Below are positions 7,237 to 15,512 of a stretch of DNA of 37,764 bases, in pieces (the first letter of the stretch is position 1; each line of letters starts with the position of its first letter). The position numbers and the translations under genes are program-made. Source of the DNA: Clostridia bacterium (lineage in GTDB: Bacteria > Bacillota > Clostridia > Oscillospirales > QAMX01); assembly GCA_017532825.1 (NCBI GenBank), contig JAFXIT010000059.1, forward strand, positions 1 to 37,764, read 5' to 3'. A model generated the notes under the pieces. It was not told the origin of the DNA and searched no databases. It saw only the letters and a program-made list of their open reading frames with translations.

Positions 7237-8034
7237 ATGCATCTACAAGTATTAGTTGCAACGATTAACCAATATGATGATTCGATCGTCAATAAAATGA
7301 ATATACGTTGCGATTCGATCGTCGCAAACCAAACCGACCGAGCTGAAATTAAGGATATTACGATTAACGGTTTTAGACACAAGATCATCTCGACCAAAAC
7401 GCGTGGAGTCGGAGTAAATCGGAATATTGCATTATTGGCTTCCGATTCAGACGTGGTGCTTTTTGCTGATGATGACGTCGTGTACAATGACGATGTGGCA
7501 AGTCGCGTAATCAAAGCATTTGAGGAAACTCCGCAGGCAGACGTTATTGTGTTCGGAATGGACATGACTAAAGCCGGCCTTGTTTACGAAAAACGAAGAT
7601 GTAAGAACCGGAAGCTTCACGTTTGGAATTCAATGCGATACGGCACCTGCAGAATCGCTGCGAGAAGAGAATCATTGCTTAATAGTAACATCCATTTTCA
7701 CCAATGCTTTGGCGGAGGATGTTTGTTTTGTTCCGGCGAGGACAGTCTGTTCCTTAAAGAGTGTTTTGACAAAGGGTTGAAGGTGTACTCCCACGAGTAT
7801 GTCCTTGGAAGGTGCAGCAAAGACAATTCGACATGGTTTACAGGGTGTGACGAAAAGTACTTTTATGATAAAGGGGTCCTGTTTCGGCATCTGTTCCCGT
7901 TTGCAGCGTATTTAATGGCATTATATTTTGGCCTTCGTTTTAAGCGCAAGACCGATATAAGTATAATAAAAAGATTGTCTTTGATCTACTCCGGCGTACG
8001 CAATGGCAAGAAAATGATTCCGTATAAGGGCTGA
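7237..8034 (+). CDS. Glycosyltransferase, divergent GT2/GT-A type
   Basis: 265 aa with a GT-A-like pattern. A short N-terminal strand (LQVLVATINQ), TRGVGVNRNIAL, and the acidic motif VVLFADDDVVYNDD take the place of the usual DxD region. GGGCLFCSGEDSLFLKEC could form the acceptor/catalytic part, with GED as a candidate base. Lengths and motif order fit small capsule glycosyltransferases, but it is more divergent than its neighbours. It is preceded by TAGGAG 9 nt before ATG and is 11 nt from the upstream gene. It is immediately followed by the relic of another glycosyltransferase. Confidence 0.8.
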   Translation: MHLQVLVATINQYDDSIVNKMNIRCDSIVANQTDRAEIKDITINGFRHKIISTKTRGVGVNRNIALLASDSDVVLFADDDVVYNDDVASRVIKAFEETPQADVIVFGMDMTKAGLVYEKRRCKNRKLHVWNSMRYGTCRIAARRESLLNSNIHFHQCFGGGCLFCSGEDSLFLKECFDKGLKVYSHEYVLGRCSKDNSTWFTGCDEKYFYDKGVLFRHLFPFAAYLMALYFGLRFKRKTDISIIKRLSLIYSGVRNGKKMIPYKG

Positions 8035-8035
8035 T

Positions 8036-8140
8036 ACGAAACGACTCATCATTGTTAATAATACGAAAATCGGTGGTGTGCAAGAAAGCCTTTGTAATTT
8101 GCTTTGTGAAATAGAAAAGGAGCACTCTTGTGTCAAATGA
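8036..8140 (+). pseudogene. Relic of a GT4-type glycosyltransferase N-terminus
   Basis: The frame at 8036-8140 encodes 34 residues beginning (T)KRLIIVNNTKIGGVQESL and going on to NLLCEIEKEH before TGA. The GGVQ-x-S-L pattern after a first hydrophobic strand is the typical start of GT-B fold GT4 glycosyltransferases. The expected start ATG is ACG here (8036-8038), and the remaining several hundred residues are missing. What is left now supplies the ribosome site (AAGGAG 8117-8122) of the next gene. This looks like the scar of a deleted gene. The alternative, a short functional leader peptide, is less likely because there is no start codon. Confidence 0.6.
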
Positions 8141-9078
8141 TGGACAGTATCACCATTTCTGTAATAGTTCCCATATATAAAGTTGAAGGGTATCTGGATC
8201 GATGTGTTCGCTCATTGATAGAGCAGACCTATACAAATTTAGAGATCATTCTTGTGGACGACGGAAGTCCGGATTCTTGTCCCGAAATGTGTGACGGATA
8301 TGCAAAAGAGGATAGCCGCATCCGTGTGATACACAAACCAAACGGTGGATTGTCCGACGCAAGAAACGCCGGAATAGAGGCTGCATCAGGGGATTACATA
8401 ATGTTTGTCGACTCCGACGACTATATTGACCCCGATGCCTGTGAGAGACTTGCCTCATTTATGAAGGACCGTCCCGACATTATCATCGGAGACGGTAAAT
8501 CTAACGATAAAAACAGAAAAATAAAGCACTGCGGGTTTTATTCAGCCTGTTCCGGAAAAGAGTATTTAAAACGGGCGGTAAAAGCCAATGCTATGCCCGT
8601 GATGGTCTGGTTATATGTCTTTAATAAAGACTTTTTGAATAATTACGGTTTTCGATTCAAAAAAGGTATAGCTCATGAAGATGAGGAGTTCACACCGCGT
8701 GTTTTTTTGGAAGCGGCTTCGGTTATTGAGACCGGAGTGTGCTTTTATAATTACATGGTACGCAACGACTCAATTACAACTAATCCGGATCTGAGAAAGA
8801 ACGCCGTTGACTTATACAACACATGTCTTGACTTAGAAAAACGATACGAGCAACTTGAAGATAACGAACTCAAAAAGATCCTTTTAGATTCGCTTGTTAT
8901 GAAATACTTGAGTCTTGCGCAGACCGGGCGTCTATACCGATATGGACGAGCTTATATACACAAGTCTTTTGTTTTCAGAAACTCCTTTTTTACAAAAACG
9001 AAGTTTAAAGCCGTACTGTACTGCCTTAACCCTTCTCTGTATTGGCATGTAAATAATATAACCAAAAAAATCAAATGA
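8128..9078 (+). CDS. GT2-type glycosyltransferase (EpsJ-like)
   Basis: 316 aa with a textbook GT2 N-terminus: ISVIVPIYKVEGYLDRCVRS, then EIILVDDGSPDSCPEMCD, HKPNGGLSDARNAGIEAA and the DxD motif MFVDSDDYIDPDA. The C-terminal part (HEDEEFTPR, typical of this subfamily) probably shapes the acceptor site. The start is uncertain: TTG 8128 has the best spacing (5 nt) to AAGGAG at 8117-8122, while ATG 8137 or 8140 would shorten the protein by 3-4 residues. It overlaps the GT4 relic. A T7 run near 8702 lies inside the gene. Confidence 0.92.
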   Translation: MCQMMDSITISVIVPIYKVEGYLDRCVRSLIEQTYTNLEIILVDDGSPDSCPEMCDGYAKEDSRIRVIHKPNGGLSDARNAGIEAASGDYIMFVDSDDYIDPDACERLASFMKDRPDIIIGDGKSNDKNRKIKHCGFYSACSGKEYLKRAVKANAMPVMVWLYVFNKDFLNNYGFRFKKGIAHEDEEFTPRVFLEAASVIETGVCFYNYMVRNDSITTNPDLRKNAVDLYNTCLDLEKRYEQLEDNELKKILLDSLVMKYLSLAQTGRLYRYGRAYIHKSFVFRNSFFTKTKFKAVLYCLNPSLYWHVNNITKKIK

Positions 9079-9100
9079 ACTGTTTGAATAAGGGAAGGAT

Positions 9101-10192
9101 GTGATTCGAATTATTGTCTCCTATATACTGTATATCGGCGTTTTGATTATATGTTGGCAAATAGCTCGTTTCGCAGAATTCTGCAACAGTAAAAAGAGCG
9201 TGTGGGCGATTGTAGTTATTCTGACTTTGTTTGCGGGCTTACGTCACTATTCTGTCGGAATAGATACGATATCCTACGCAAACCACTTTGATCTGATAAA
9301 AAGGGGCGAGCTTGCATACGCATACGGGCTGGAAGAAGGCTTTAAATACATTTGTTATGGTTTTCTGAAAATTATACCAAACACTTCAGCACTGCTTGTC
9401 TTTTTATATTTTATAATCAACGGCTTGATCGTTTGGCGAATGTGGGATTTTAAAAGAGTTTCCGCTTTTGGCACCATGGTAGCGTGCTATTATATGGCTT
9501 TTTTCCACTCATCATTGAATATTATGCGCCAGTTTTGTGCTGTTGCCATTATTTTCTTTTTCACTCGTTATTTGACAAGGCACAAAACGTTACTATATAT
9601 AATTGGTGTAGTGCTCGCATCTCTGTTCCACACCTCCGGCTTGTTGGGAATCGTCTTTCTTGCGATCAATCTTCTCCGTTGGAAGCAACTGAAAACTAAA
9701 GAAAAGGTCTTCTACATAGGAATTCTTGCGTCGTTTCCCTTTTTAACGGCCTATTTGGTTACACAAATGCTCCGCTATGAATCTGATTTTATTTTCGGCG
9801 GATATGACGTAGGCTTTATGGTCCCGATTAAAATTTTATTTTATGCCTTCACTCTATTATTTGTTTACGCCTTTTACGGCCACCACAACCATTTCGCCGA
9901 CTGGGCGACCATGACCGAGGATAACAAAACCGAGGTTTACACGGCTCAAATATATTACGGAGCAGGCCTGTTGATGTTGTTTTTGAGCTATATGTTTTCA
10001 GCGCTCAACCGAGCAGGGTTGTATTTCAGCATTTTTGAAGCAGTTTATTTCGGAACCCTGGTGCGAACAAAGCATCGATCTCACAGACAAATTTTTGGAG
10101 CCTGTGCGCTTGCCATCGTCGGATACGGCTTTGTTATGGCAATGATCGGGAACGAACATGGAACGATGCCGTATTTGTTCACGTGGCAATAG
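9101..10192 (+). CDS. EpsG family polysaccharide polymerase (Wzy-like)
   Basis: 363 aa, strongly hydrophobic, with about 9-10 predicted membrane segments. An early extracytoplasmic motif, LRHYSVGIDTISYANHF, is the hallmark of the EpsG/Wzy-like family. The role is polymerisation of flipped repeat units on the outer face of the membrane. The start is GTG 9101 preceded by AGGGAAGGAT; the N-terminus then begins in the first membrane helix. Together with the flippase at 11326 it makes this a Wzx/Wzy-dependent pathway. Substrate linkage cannot be inferred. Confidence 0.88.
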   Translation: MIRIIVSYILYIGVLIICWQIARFAEFCNSKKSVWAIVVILTLFAGLRHYSVGIDTISYANHFDLIKRGELAYAYGLEEGFKYICYGFLKIIPNTSALLVFLYFIINGLIVWRMWDFKRVSAFGTMVACYYMAFFHSSLNIMRQFCAVAIIFFFTRYLTRHKTLLYIIGVVLASLFHTSGLLGIVFLAINLLRWKQLKTKEKVFYIGILASFPFLTAYLVTQMLRYESDFIFGGYDVGFMVPIKILFYAFTLLFVYAFYGHHNHFADWATMTEDNKTEVYTAQIYYGAGLLMLFLSYMFSALNRAGLYFSIFEAVYFGTLVRTKHRSHRQIFGACALAIVGYGFVMAMIGNEHGTMPYLFTWQ

Positions 10193-10213
10193 CCGTTTCA
10201 AGGAGAAAGCGCA

Positions 10214-11287
10214 ATGAAAGTCGGTATTATTTCAATGCAAAGGGTCGGTAATTACGGCTCATTTTTGCAGGCATATGCGTTGAAAAGATTGATCGAAGAT
10301 CTTGGAAACGACGTCGTTTTTGTAGACATTGACGCTTCTGAAACCAATAAAAAAGTCTTTTTAAAATCGTTTAAATTCAGACGGTATATTTTTAAACGCC
10401 TTCGATACGGAAGAAAAGGAAAGCTCGTTTCACAAAAGTACAAAGAGGCACAAGCCAAGTACTTGAATTTAGCCGATCGGAAAATGACTTCAGAGAACTG
10501 CGACGCTATCGTGATCGGCAGCGACGAGATCTTTAATTGCGATTCACAAGGAGCATGGAAGATCACAAGAGAGCGGTTCGGATATGTTCCGGCAGCTAAG
10601 CGCGTAATCAGTTACGCAGCCTCTTGCGGCAACACCGATATAACCGGCGCCTCAAGTGAAGATGTTGAGATTATAAAAACGGGGCTTTTTTCGCTTCAAG
10701 CCATATCGGTAAGAGATCAAAATACTGCAAAAATGGTTTTCGACGTTTCCGGATTTTCCGCAAACAAGCACGTCGACCCGGTACTTGTTTACAACTTTAA
10801 AAGCGAAATGGCTAGCTGTGCGAAAACCGTTTTTCCGGCAGGACCTTATATGATCGTATATGCGTATAGAGGAAGGATCAATTCCAGGGATGAGATCAAA
10901 GCAATACGGGCATATGCTCGTAAAAAAGGTCTGCGGATCCTTTCCGCCGGCGGTATGCAGGCGTGGTGTGATGATTATCTTGTTTTAGATCCATTTGAAG
11001 TGCTGCTATACTTTAAAAATGCGGCATGTATCGTTACCGATACCTTCCACGGGACGGTTATGGGCGCAAAATTTAACAAGCCTATGGCTGTATTTGTCAG
11101 AGAGAGCAATTCTAACAAACTCATAGATCTGTTGGAGCATTTTCACATGGAGTCCCATATCGTGCATAACGTCAATAATATTGCCGAGATTATCGATCGC
11201 GAAAACGATTACAGTGCTTTTAACAGAATTGCAGATGAAGAATCCGCACGAACACGCAAATACCTAAAGGAGCAATTAAGTATATAG
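10214..11287 (+). CDS. Polysaccharide pyruvyl transferase family protein
   Basis: 357 aa of the CsaB/EpsO-like family that transfers pyruvate from phosphoenolpyruvate onto a sugar, adding an acidic ketal. Visible are the N-terminal VGNYGSFLQAYALKRLI, VIGSDEIFN in the middle, SVRDQNT, and the conserved TDTFHGTVMGAKFNKPM near the C-terminus. AAGGAG lies 9 nt before ATG. It is probably cytoplasmic, acting on the lipid-linked repeat before flipping. Pyruvylation makes the polymer negatively charged, and in some walls it creates binding sites for surface proteins. Activity is inferred from family only. Confidence 0.88.
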   Translation: MKVGIISMQRVGNYGSFLQAYALKRLIEDLGNDVVFVDIDASETNKKVFLKSFKFRRYIFKRLRYGRKGKLVSQKYKEAQAKYLNLADRKMTSENCDAIVIGSDEIFNCDSQGAWKITRERFGYVPAAKRVISYAASCGNTDITGASSEDVEIIKTGLFSLQAISVRDQNTAKMVFDVSGFSANKHVDPVLVYNFKSEMASCAKTVFPAGPYMIVYAYRGRINSRDEIKAIRAYARKKGLRILSAGGMQAWCDDYLVLDPFEVLLYFKNAACIVTDTFHGTVMGAKFNKPMAVFVRESNSNKLIDLLEHFHMESHIVHNVNNIAEIIDRENDYSAFNRIADEESARTRKYLKEQLSI

Positions 11288-11325
11288 AGGACTGTACGGA
11301 AGCAGCAGGATGACAGGAGCAGCCG

Positions 11326-12741
11326 ATGAATCAGAGGAGTCGAGATCTAATTAAAAATATCATCAGCTTTGCTTTCGGGAAGATCGGAGTCCGACTGATC
11401 TCTTTCCTTCTCGTACCGGTTTATACACACATATTATCGACCGACGAATACGGAACCTTGGATCTGATATCCACTGTATGTACCGTATTGGTTCCGATAC
11501 TTACTCTGAACATCTATGAATCGGTCATGCGCTTTTGTTTAGACAAAGGAGCGGATCGAGAACAGATCCTAAGTATCGCCACATCTGTCTTGGCAGTCGG
11601 TTCCGTTGTAGGACTGTTAATAATTCCGATAAGTTATTTGATACCTTCTTTTTCAAGCCTGAGTTGGTATATTTATGCTTACATAGTCAGCGCAGCCGTT
11701 ATGCAGGTTTTTCTGGCATATTTGCGAGGGTGTGAAAGGCTGAATCTGTATTCGATCGGAAATATAATTCATACTGCGCTTTCCGCAGTACTGAATATTG
11801 TTTTTCTGGTCGGTTTGCGAATGGGCGTTCAAGGCTATTTGTTGGCATATATATTGTCCAATCTTGCAACAGCCGTTTTTGCGGTGATCGTCGGACAAGC
11901 ATACCGTGCAATCAAGCGGTTCCGCTTTGACAAAGCCTTGATCAACAGCATGTTGCGCTTTTCAGTTGTGCTAATTCCCAACTCTTTTATGTGGTGGATC
12001 ATCAACTCCTCCGACAGAGCTATGGTCACCGCAATGGCAGGAGCCGCGGCTAACGGTATATATGCAATCGCCTACAAAGTTCCTTCGTTGCTGACTGCAA
12101 TCTCCGGCGTGTTCAACCAATCGTGGATATATACTGCTATCAAAGAAAATGATAGTGCATGTGCGGATCAATATCATGACTCCGTATACAACAGAATGGC
12201 ACAAACACTCATTTGCCTCGTGGCTTTTATATTGGTGTTTCTCAAACCGTTTATGTCTGTATACACATCCAAAGAATACTATATTGCGTGGAAATACACC
12301 CCCTTTCTTCTTATTGGCTTTTTGTTTTTGTCGCTGGGAACGTTTTTGTCCACGTCGTACACGGTAAACAAAAACGGTATGGGCTTTTTGCTTTCAGGTA
12401 TCGTCGGCGCTGTATTAAATATTCTGCTGAATTTCAGTTTAATTCCCATAATCGGTGCAATGGGCGCTACAATTGCAACCTGTTTTAGTTATATTGGAGT
12501 TTTTGCGTTTAGGGCCGTTCATACAAAAAAATATGTAAAAATTCAAACAGCCCGAAAAGGTCATTTAATTGGATATCTACTGCTTGCTGTTATGAGTGGG
12601 ATAGAGTTTGTGGATGCCTTTTGGGGCGAGGTCCTCTTGATCATACTTTTTTCAATTATTCTTTATTTAAATCGAGGACTTTTTATTGCAATGCTCGGTG
12701 CTTTAAAAACAAGAAGAAAAGAAAAGCGATTCTATGATTAA
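11326..12741 (+). CDS. Wzx-type oligosaccharide flippase
   Basis: 471 aa with about 12-14 membrane segments along its length, of the MOP/polysaccharide transport family. The N-terminus KNIISFAFGKIGVRLISFLLVPVY is typical, with TDEYGTLDLI following. NSSDRAMVTAMAG lies in the middle. It would move the undecaprenyl-linked repeat across the membrane for the EpsG-type polymerase. It overlaps the next gene by 8 nt. The ribosome site is an AGGAG-like sequence at about 11314. Confidence 0.92.
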   Translation: MNQRSRDLIKNIISFAFGKIGVRLISFLLVPVYTHILSTDEYGTLDLISTVCTVLVPILTLNIYESVMRFCLDKGADREQILSIATSVLAVGSVVGLLIIPISYLIPSFSSLSWYIYAYIVSAAVMQVFLAYLRGCERLNLYSIGNIIHTALSAVLNIVFLVGLRMGVQGYLLAYILSNLATAVFAVIVGQAYRAIKRFRFDKALINSMLRFSVVLIPNSFMWWIINSSDRAMVTAMAGAAANGIYAIAYKVPSLLTAISGVFNQSWIYTAIKENDSACADQYHDSVYNRMAQTLICLVAFILVFLKPFMSVYTSKEYYIAWKYTPFLLIGFLFLSLGTFLSTSYTVNKNGMGFLLSGIVGAVLNILLNFSLIPIIGAMGATIATCFSYIGVFAFRAVHTKKYVKIQTARKGHLIGYLLLAVMSGIEFVDAFWGEVLLIILFSIILYLNRGLFIAMLGALKTRRKEKRFYD

Positions 12742-13942
12742 CATCCTTAGAAAAAGCCATTGCTCCGGGTGTTCCGCCTGTGCAAATGCTTGTCCTGTCG
12801 GCGCTATTGTCATGAAGCCGGACGAGCACGGATTTCTGTTTCCGGCAGTGGATGTGAGCAAGTGTATAGATTGCGGATCGTGTGACAACGTGTGTCACTT
12901 CGCAAATCCAAATGACCGTCATCATTGCATTGCCGCCTATGCTATGCAATCGGCGGATCACGAGCTGCTGAAGGCCTCCGCCTCCGGCGGAGTGTTTGCA
13001 TCACTTGCCAGAGAAATTATTGCGCAGGGAGGTGTAGTGGCAGGATGCACATTGGAACACACATGCGACGGAGCATTTGAGGTTAAGCACATTGTTATTA
13101 ATTCGCTCAATGATCTGCACAAACTTCAAGGATCCAAATACGTGCAAAGCTCTATGGACGATACGTACGTAAAAGTGAAAGAGTTCCTTGATCGTGGAAT
13201 AAAGGTGCTGTTTTCCGGAACGCCGTGTCAAGTTGCCGGCCTTAAAAGCTTTTTGACCAATGCAGATCATCCCGACCTTTTGACTGTGGATATTATCTGT
13301 CACGGCGTGCCAAATGCGCAGATGTTCTATGATTATATAAAAACACAAGAAAAAAAGCACAAATTAAAAATCACCGATTTTCGCTTTCGCGACAAGTCAG
13401 ACACTTGGGGATTAACCGGAGGCGTTAGTTACACGGACGACAACGGCAAAAAGCACACGGTATCCTTTCCGGCTCGCAAATCCTCTTTTTACAAGCTTTT
13501 TCTCGGCGGTGAAATCTTCCGTGAATGTTGCTATCATTGCCCTTACGCTTCCCCGGAACGCCCCGGAGATCTGACCATAGGTGATTTTTGGGGAATTGAA
13601 AAAAATTATCCCGAATCAATTAGCGCAAACGGCGGCCCATTCAAGGTTGAAAAAGGTGTTTCTTGTATGTTGGTGAATACGAGAAAGGGGAACGAATGGG
13701 CAGAAGTTTTGACAACTCAAATGGAAGCCGTGCCGGTAGATTATAGGATCGTATCAAAAGAAAACCACCAGTTGTCCAGGCCTTCCGACTTGGGAAAGAA
13801 CCGTGACAAGGTACTGGTGTTGTATGGGAAACATGGATACGATGCTGTAGAAAAGTGGTTTCAACGGCACGATCTCATTCACAGGACTAAACGCAAGCTG
13901 TTTAACCTTTTGAACAGAAACAGAAAAAGGAGCAATGTATAA
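12734..13942 (+). CDS. F420-hydrogenase beta-subunit-like iron-sulphur protein
   Basis: 402 aa. The N-terminus carries two 4Fe-4S cluster motifs (CSGCSACANACP and CIDCGSCDNVCH). The coenzyme F420 hydrogenase/dehydrogenase beta-subunit N- and C-terminal domains follow, with SASGGVFASLA, FSGTPCQVAGL, DIICHGVP and CCYHCPYA. Members inside capsule operons are common in Clostridia and Bacteroidetes and are thought to do redox chemistry on a sugar or its modification; the reaction is unknown. It is likely cytoplasmic and oxygen-sensitive. Start and stop are interlocked with neighbours (8-nt overlap upstream, directly abutting LicD downstream). Confidence 0.9.
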   Translation: MINILRKSHCSGCSACANACPVGAIVMKPDEHGFLFPAVDVSKCIDCGSCDNVCHFANPNDRHHCIAAYAMQSADHELLKASASGGVFASLAREIIAQGGVVAGCTLEHTCDGAFEVKHIVINSLNDLHKLQGSKYVQSSMDDTYVKVKEFLDRGIKVLFSGTPCQVAGLKSFLTNADHPDLLTVDIICHGVPNAQMFYDYIKTQEKKHKLKITDFRFRDKSDTWGLTGGVSYTDDNGKKHTVSFPARKSSFYKLFLGGEIFRECCYHCPYASPERPGDLTIGDFWGIEKNYPESISANGGPFKVEKGVSCMLVNTRKGNEWAEVLTTQMEAVPVDYRIVSKENHQLSRPSDLGKNRDKVLVLYGKHGYDAVEKWFQRHDLIHRTKRKLFNLLNRNRKRSNV

Positions 13943-14806
13943 ATGGATAATCAAGCTTCTTCCTTAAGGGAACACCAAGAAGCACTGATAGTCCTTTTGG
14001 ATGAGTTTGACCGTGTATGCAAAATATTAAATATACCATACGTGCTGTTTGCCGGCACTATGTTGGGCGCCGTTCGCCATAAGGGTTTTATTCCGTGGGA
14101 TGATGATCTGGACGTATTGATGCTACGCAAGGATTACGCTCGCTTTCTGAACGAAGCCGATACGGTGATCGACAGAAAGCGGTTTTACCTGCAAAAAGAG
14201 TTTTCAGAACATTGGCCGATGTTTTTTTCCAAGCTGCGGCTCAACCAAACCACCTGTCTTGAGAAATATCATCCAAAAGATTCAAATTGTCATCAAGGAA
14301 TATATATGGACATATTTCCTTGCGACTATGCCAAGAATTCTGAATTCGGCCGAAAAATGCAGTTTTGGGCCTCCAAAGTGGTCATAGCAAAATCGCTGAG
14401 CCAAAGAGGATATGAAACCAAAAGCATTAAAAAGAAATTGTTCATTGCGGTTTGCCGTTTTCTGCCGAGAAAACCTTTTTGGAAATACGTTGCAAAAGAG
14501 AAAAGGACCGGGGATATGGTACACACCTTTTTCTCGGCCGCCAAGGACTATTCAAAAAACGTGTTTCCGTACGCTTTCATTACGGAGCGAACGAGCATTC
14601 AATTTGAAGGAAAGAAATATCCGATTCCCGTCAACTATCATCATCTGTTAAGCACTATGTACGGAGATTATATGGTCATTCCTTCACACAGAGAGCGAGA
14701 AGCAAAAAAACACGCAATAATCGTTGATACCTTAAGATCGTATGAGGATTATGAAGGGTGCAGAGATAAAATGTCTTTTGATGTTACCTCAAAAAGCATT
14801 CGGTAG
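13943..14806 (+). CDS. LicD family phospho-substituent transferase
   Basis: 287 aa of the LicD family (nucleotidyltransferase-like fold). The signature GTMLGAVRHKGFIPWDDDLDV spans about residues 37-57 and contains the catalytic acidic residues; YMDIFPCD follows in the second half of the fold. Family members transfer phosphocholine, or other phospho-alcohols, from a CDP-activated donor to glycans. The operon has no licA/licC-type genes, so the donor, and whether it is choline at all, is unknown. The ATG directly follows the upstream stop. The operon also encodes surface proteins with aromatic repeats, which is why this gene matters. Confidence 0.9.
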   Translation: MDNQASSLREHQEALIVLLDEFDRVCKILNIPYVLFAGTMLGAVRHKGFIPWDDDLDVLMLRKDYARFLNEADTVIDRKRFYLQKEFSEHWPMFFSKLRLNQTTCLEKYHPKDSNCHQGIYMDIFPCDYAKNSEFGRKMQFWASKVVIAKSLSQRGYETKSIKKKLFIAVCRFLPRKPFWKYVAKEKRTGDMVHTFFSAAKDYSKNVFPYAFITERTSIQFEGKKYPIPVNYHHLLSTMYGDYMVIPSHREREAKKHAIIVDTLRSYEDYEGCRDKMSFDVTSKSIR

Positions 14807-14841
14807 AAATGCGTGTGAAGCGGCAAAAGGGGTAAAGTGTC

Positions 14842-15420
14842 ATGAACAAGTATGAAACATACAAGATCAGCAAGATATCCTTATTGTTGTTATGTTGCTG
14901 CACCTTGTTGTTAGGTGCCTTTATCGGTACGGGCATTACCATGTTAATTTACGGCGGAAAACCACTTGATATGCCATCAAATGACATGTCCGACAATAAT
15001 AAAAACGAAGTTACGCTTCCTGCACATTCGAAATTTGCCGTGCTTTCAAAAAAGGAAGACGGTGATCTGGTAGTTGTGACAACGACCTACGGATCGTTTA
15101 GTTACCCATTTGCATTTACGGATGTTTTATCGTACGAAGCAAGTACGGATGACAGTTCCGCTGCCAAACTAAACTTTTACGCAGACATAGACGAAAATAA
15201 ATACATATTGTTCACGCTTAATTTCGGCATATCGGAAGGAATATTCATCGGCCGGTTAAATGTCGGAGAAGAAGGCGGTCAAACCGATGTTTCGGTCGTA
15301 TTTTACGACACCCCCGAAGCTTTGAGCAATGACGAGTTAACGACATATTATGCGGCTAAAGAATTGTTTAACGATATTGAGCAATCGCTAATGAAAAGCG
15401 GTAACTCTTTAAACCATTAG
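14842..15420 (+). CDS. Small membrane-anchored protein of unknown function
   Basis: 192 aa. Residues 1-12 are polar and basic, and 13-36 are a single hydrophobic segment with several Cys (LLLLCCCTLLLGAF). The rest is predicted to be outside the cell: an acidic linker, then a beta-rich domain of about 140 residues. I recognise no family. It lies at the end of the glycan-building genes and just before the giant surface proteins. A role in assembly or anchoring is possible, but that is context only. AAAGGGGTAAAG precedes the ATG. Confidence 0.75.
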   Translation: MNKYETYKISKISLLLLCCCTLLLGAFIGTGITMLIYGGKPLDMPSNDMSDNNKNEVTLPAHSKFAVLSKKEDGDLVVVTTTYGSFSYPFAFTDVLSYEASTDDSSAAKLNFYADIDENKYILFTLNFGISEGIFIGRLNVGEEGGQTDVSVVFYDTPEALSNDELTTYYAAKELFNDIEQSLMKSGNSLNH

Positions 15421-15512
15421 AGTCCGTATCGTCTTATATGATAAACGACAAAATTTATCGAAGTATTATCACTTCGTTCCAGATATATTGAGCCACAGAG
15501 AGGAGAACGAAT

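Noticed and set aside
8698-8712. T7 tract inside a glycosyltransferase as a slipped-strand phase-variation tract
   Set aside because: Only seven bases and in frame; too short to be convincing without strain data. The A7T5 run near 3835 in the phosphatase gene was rejected for the same reason.
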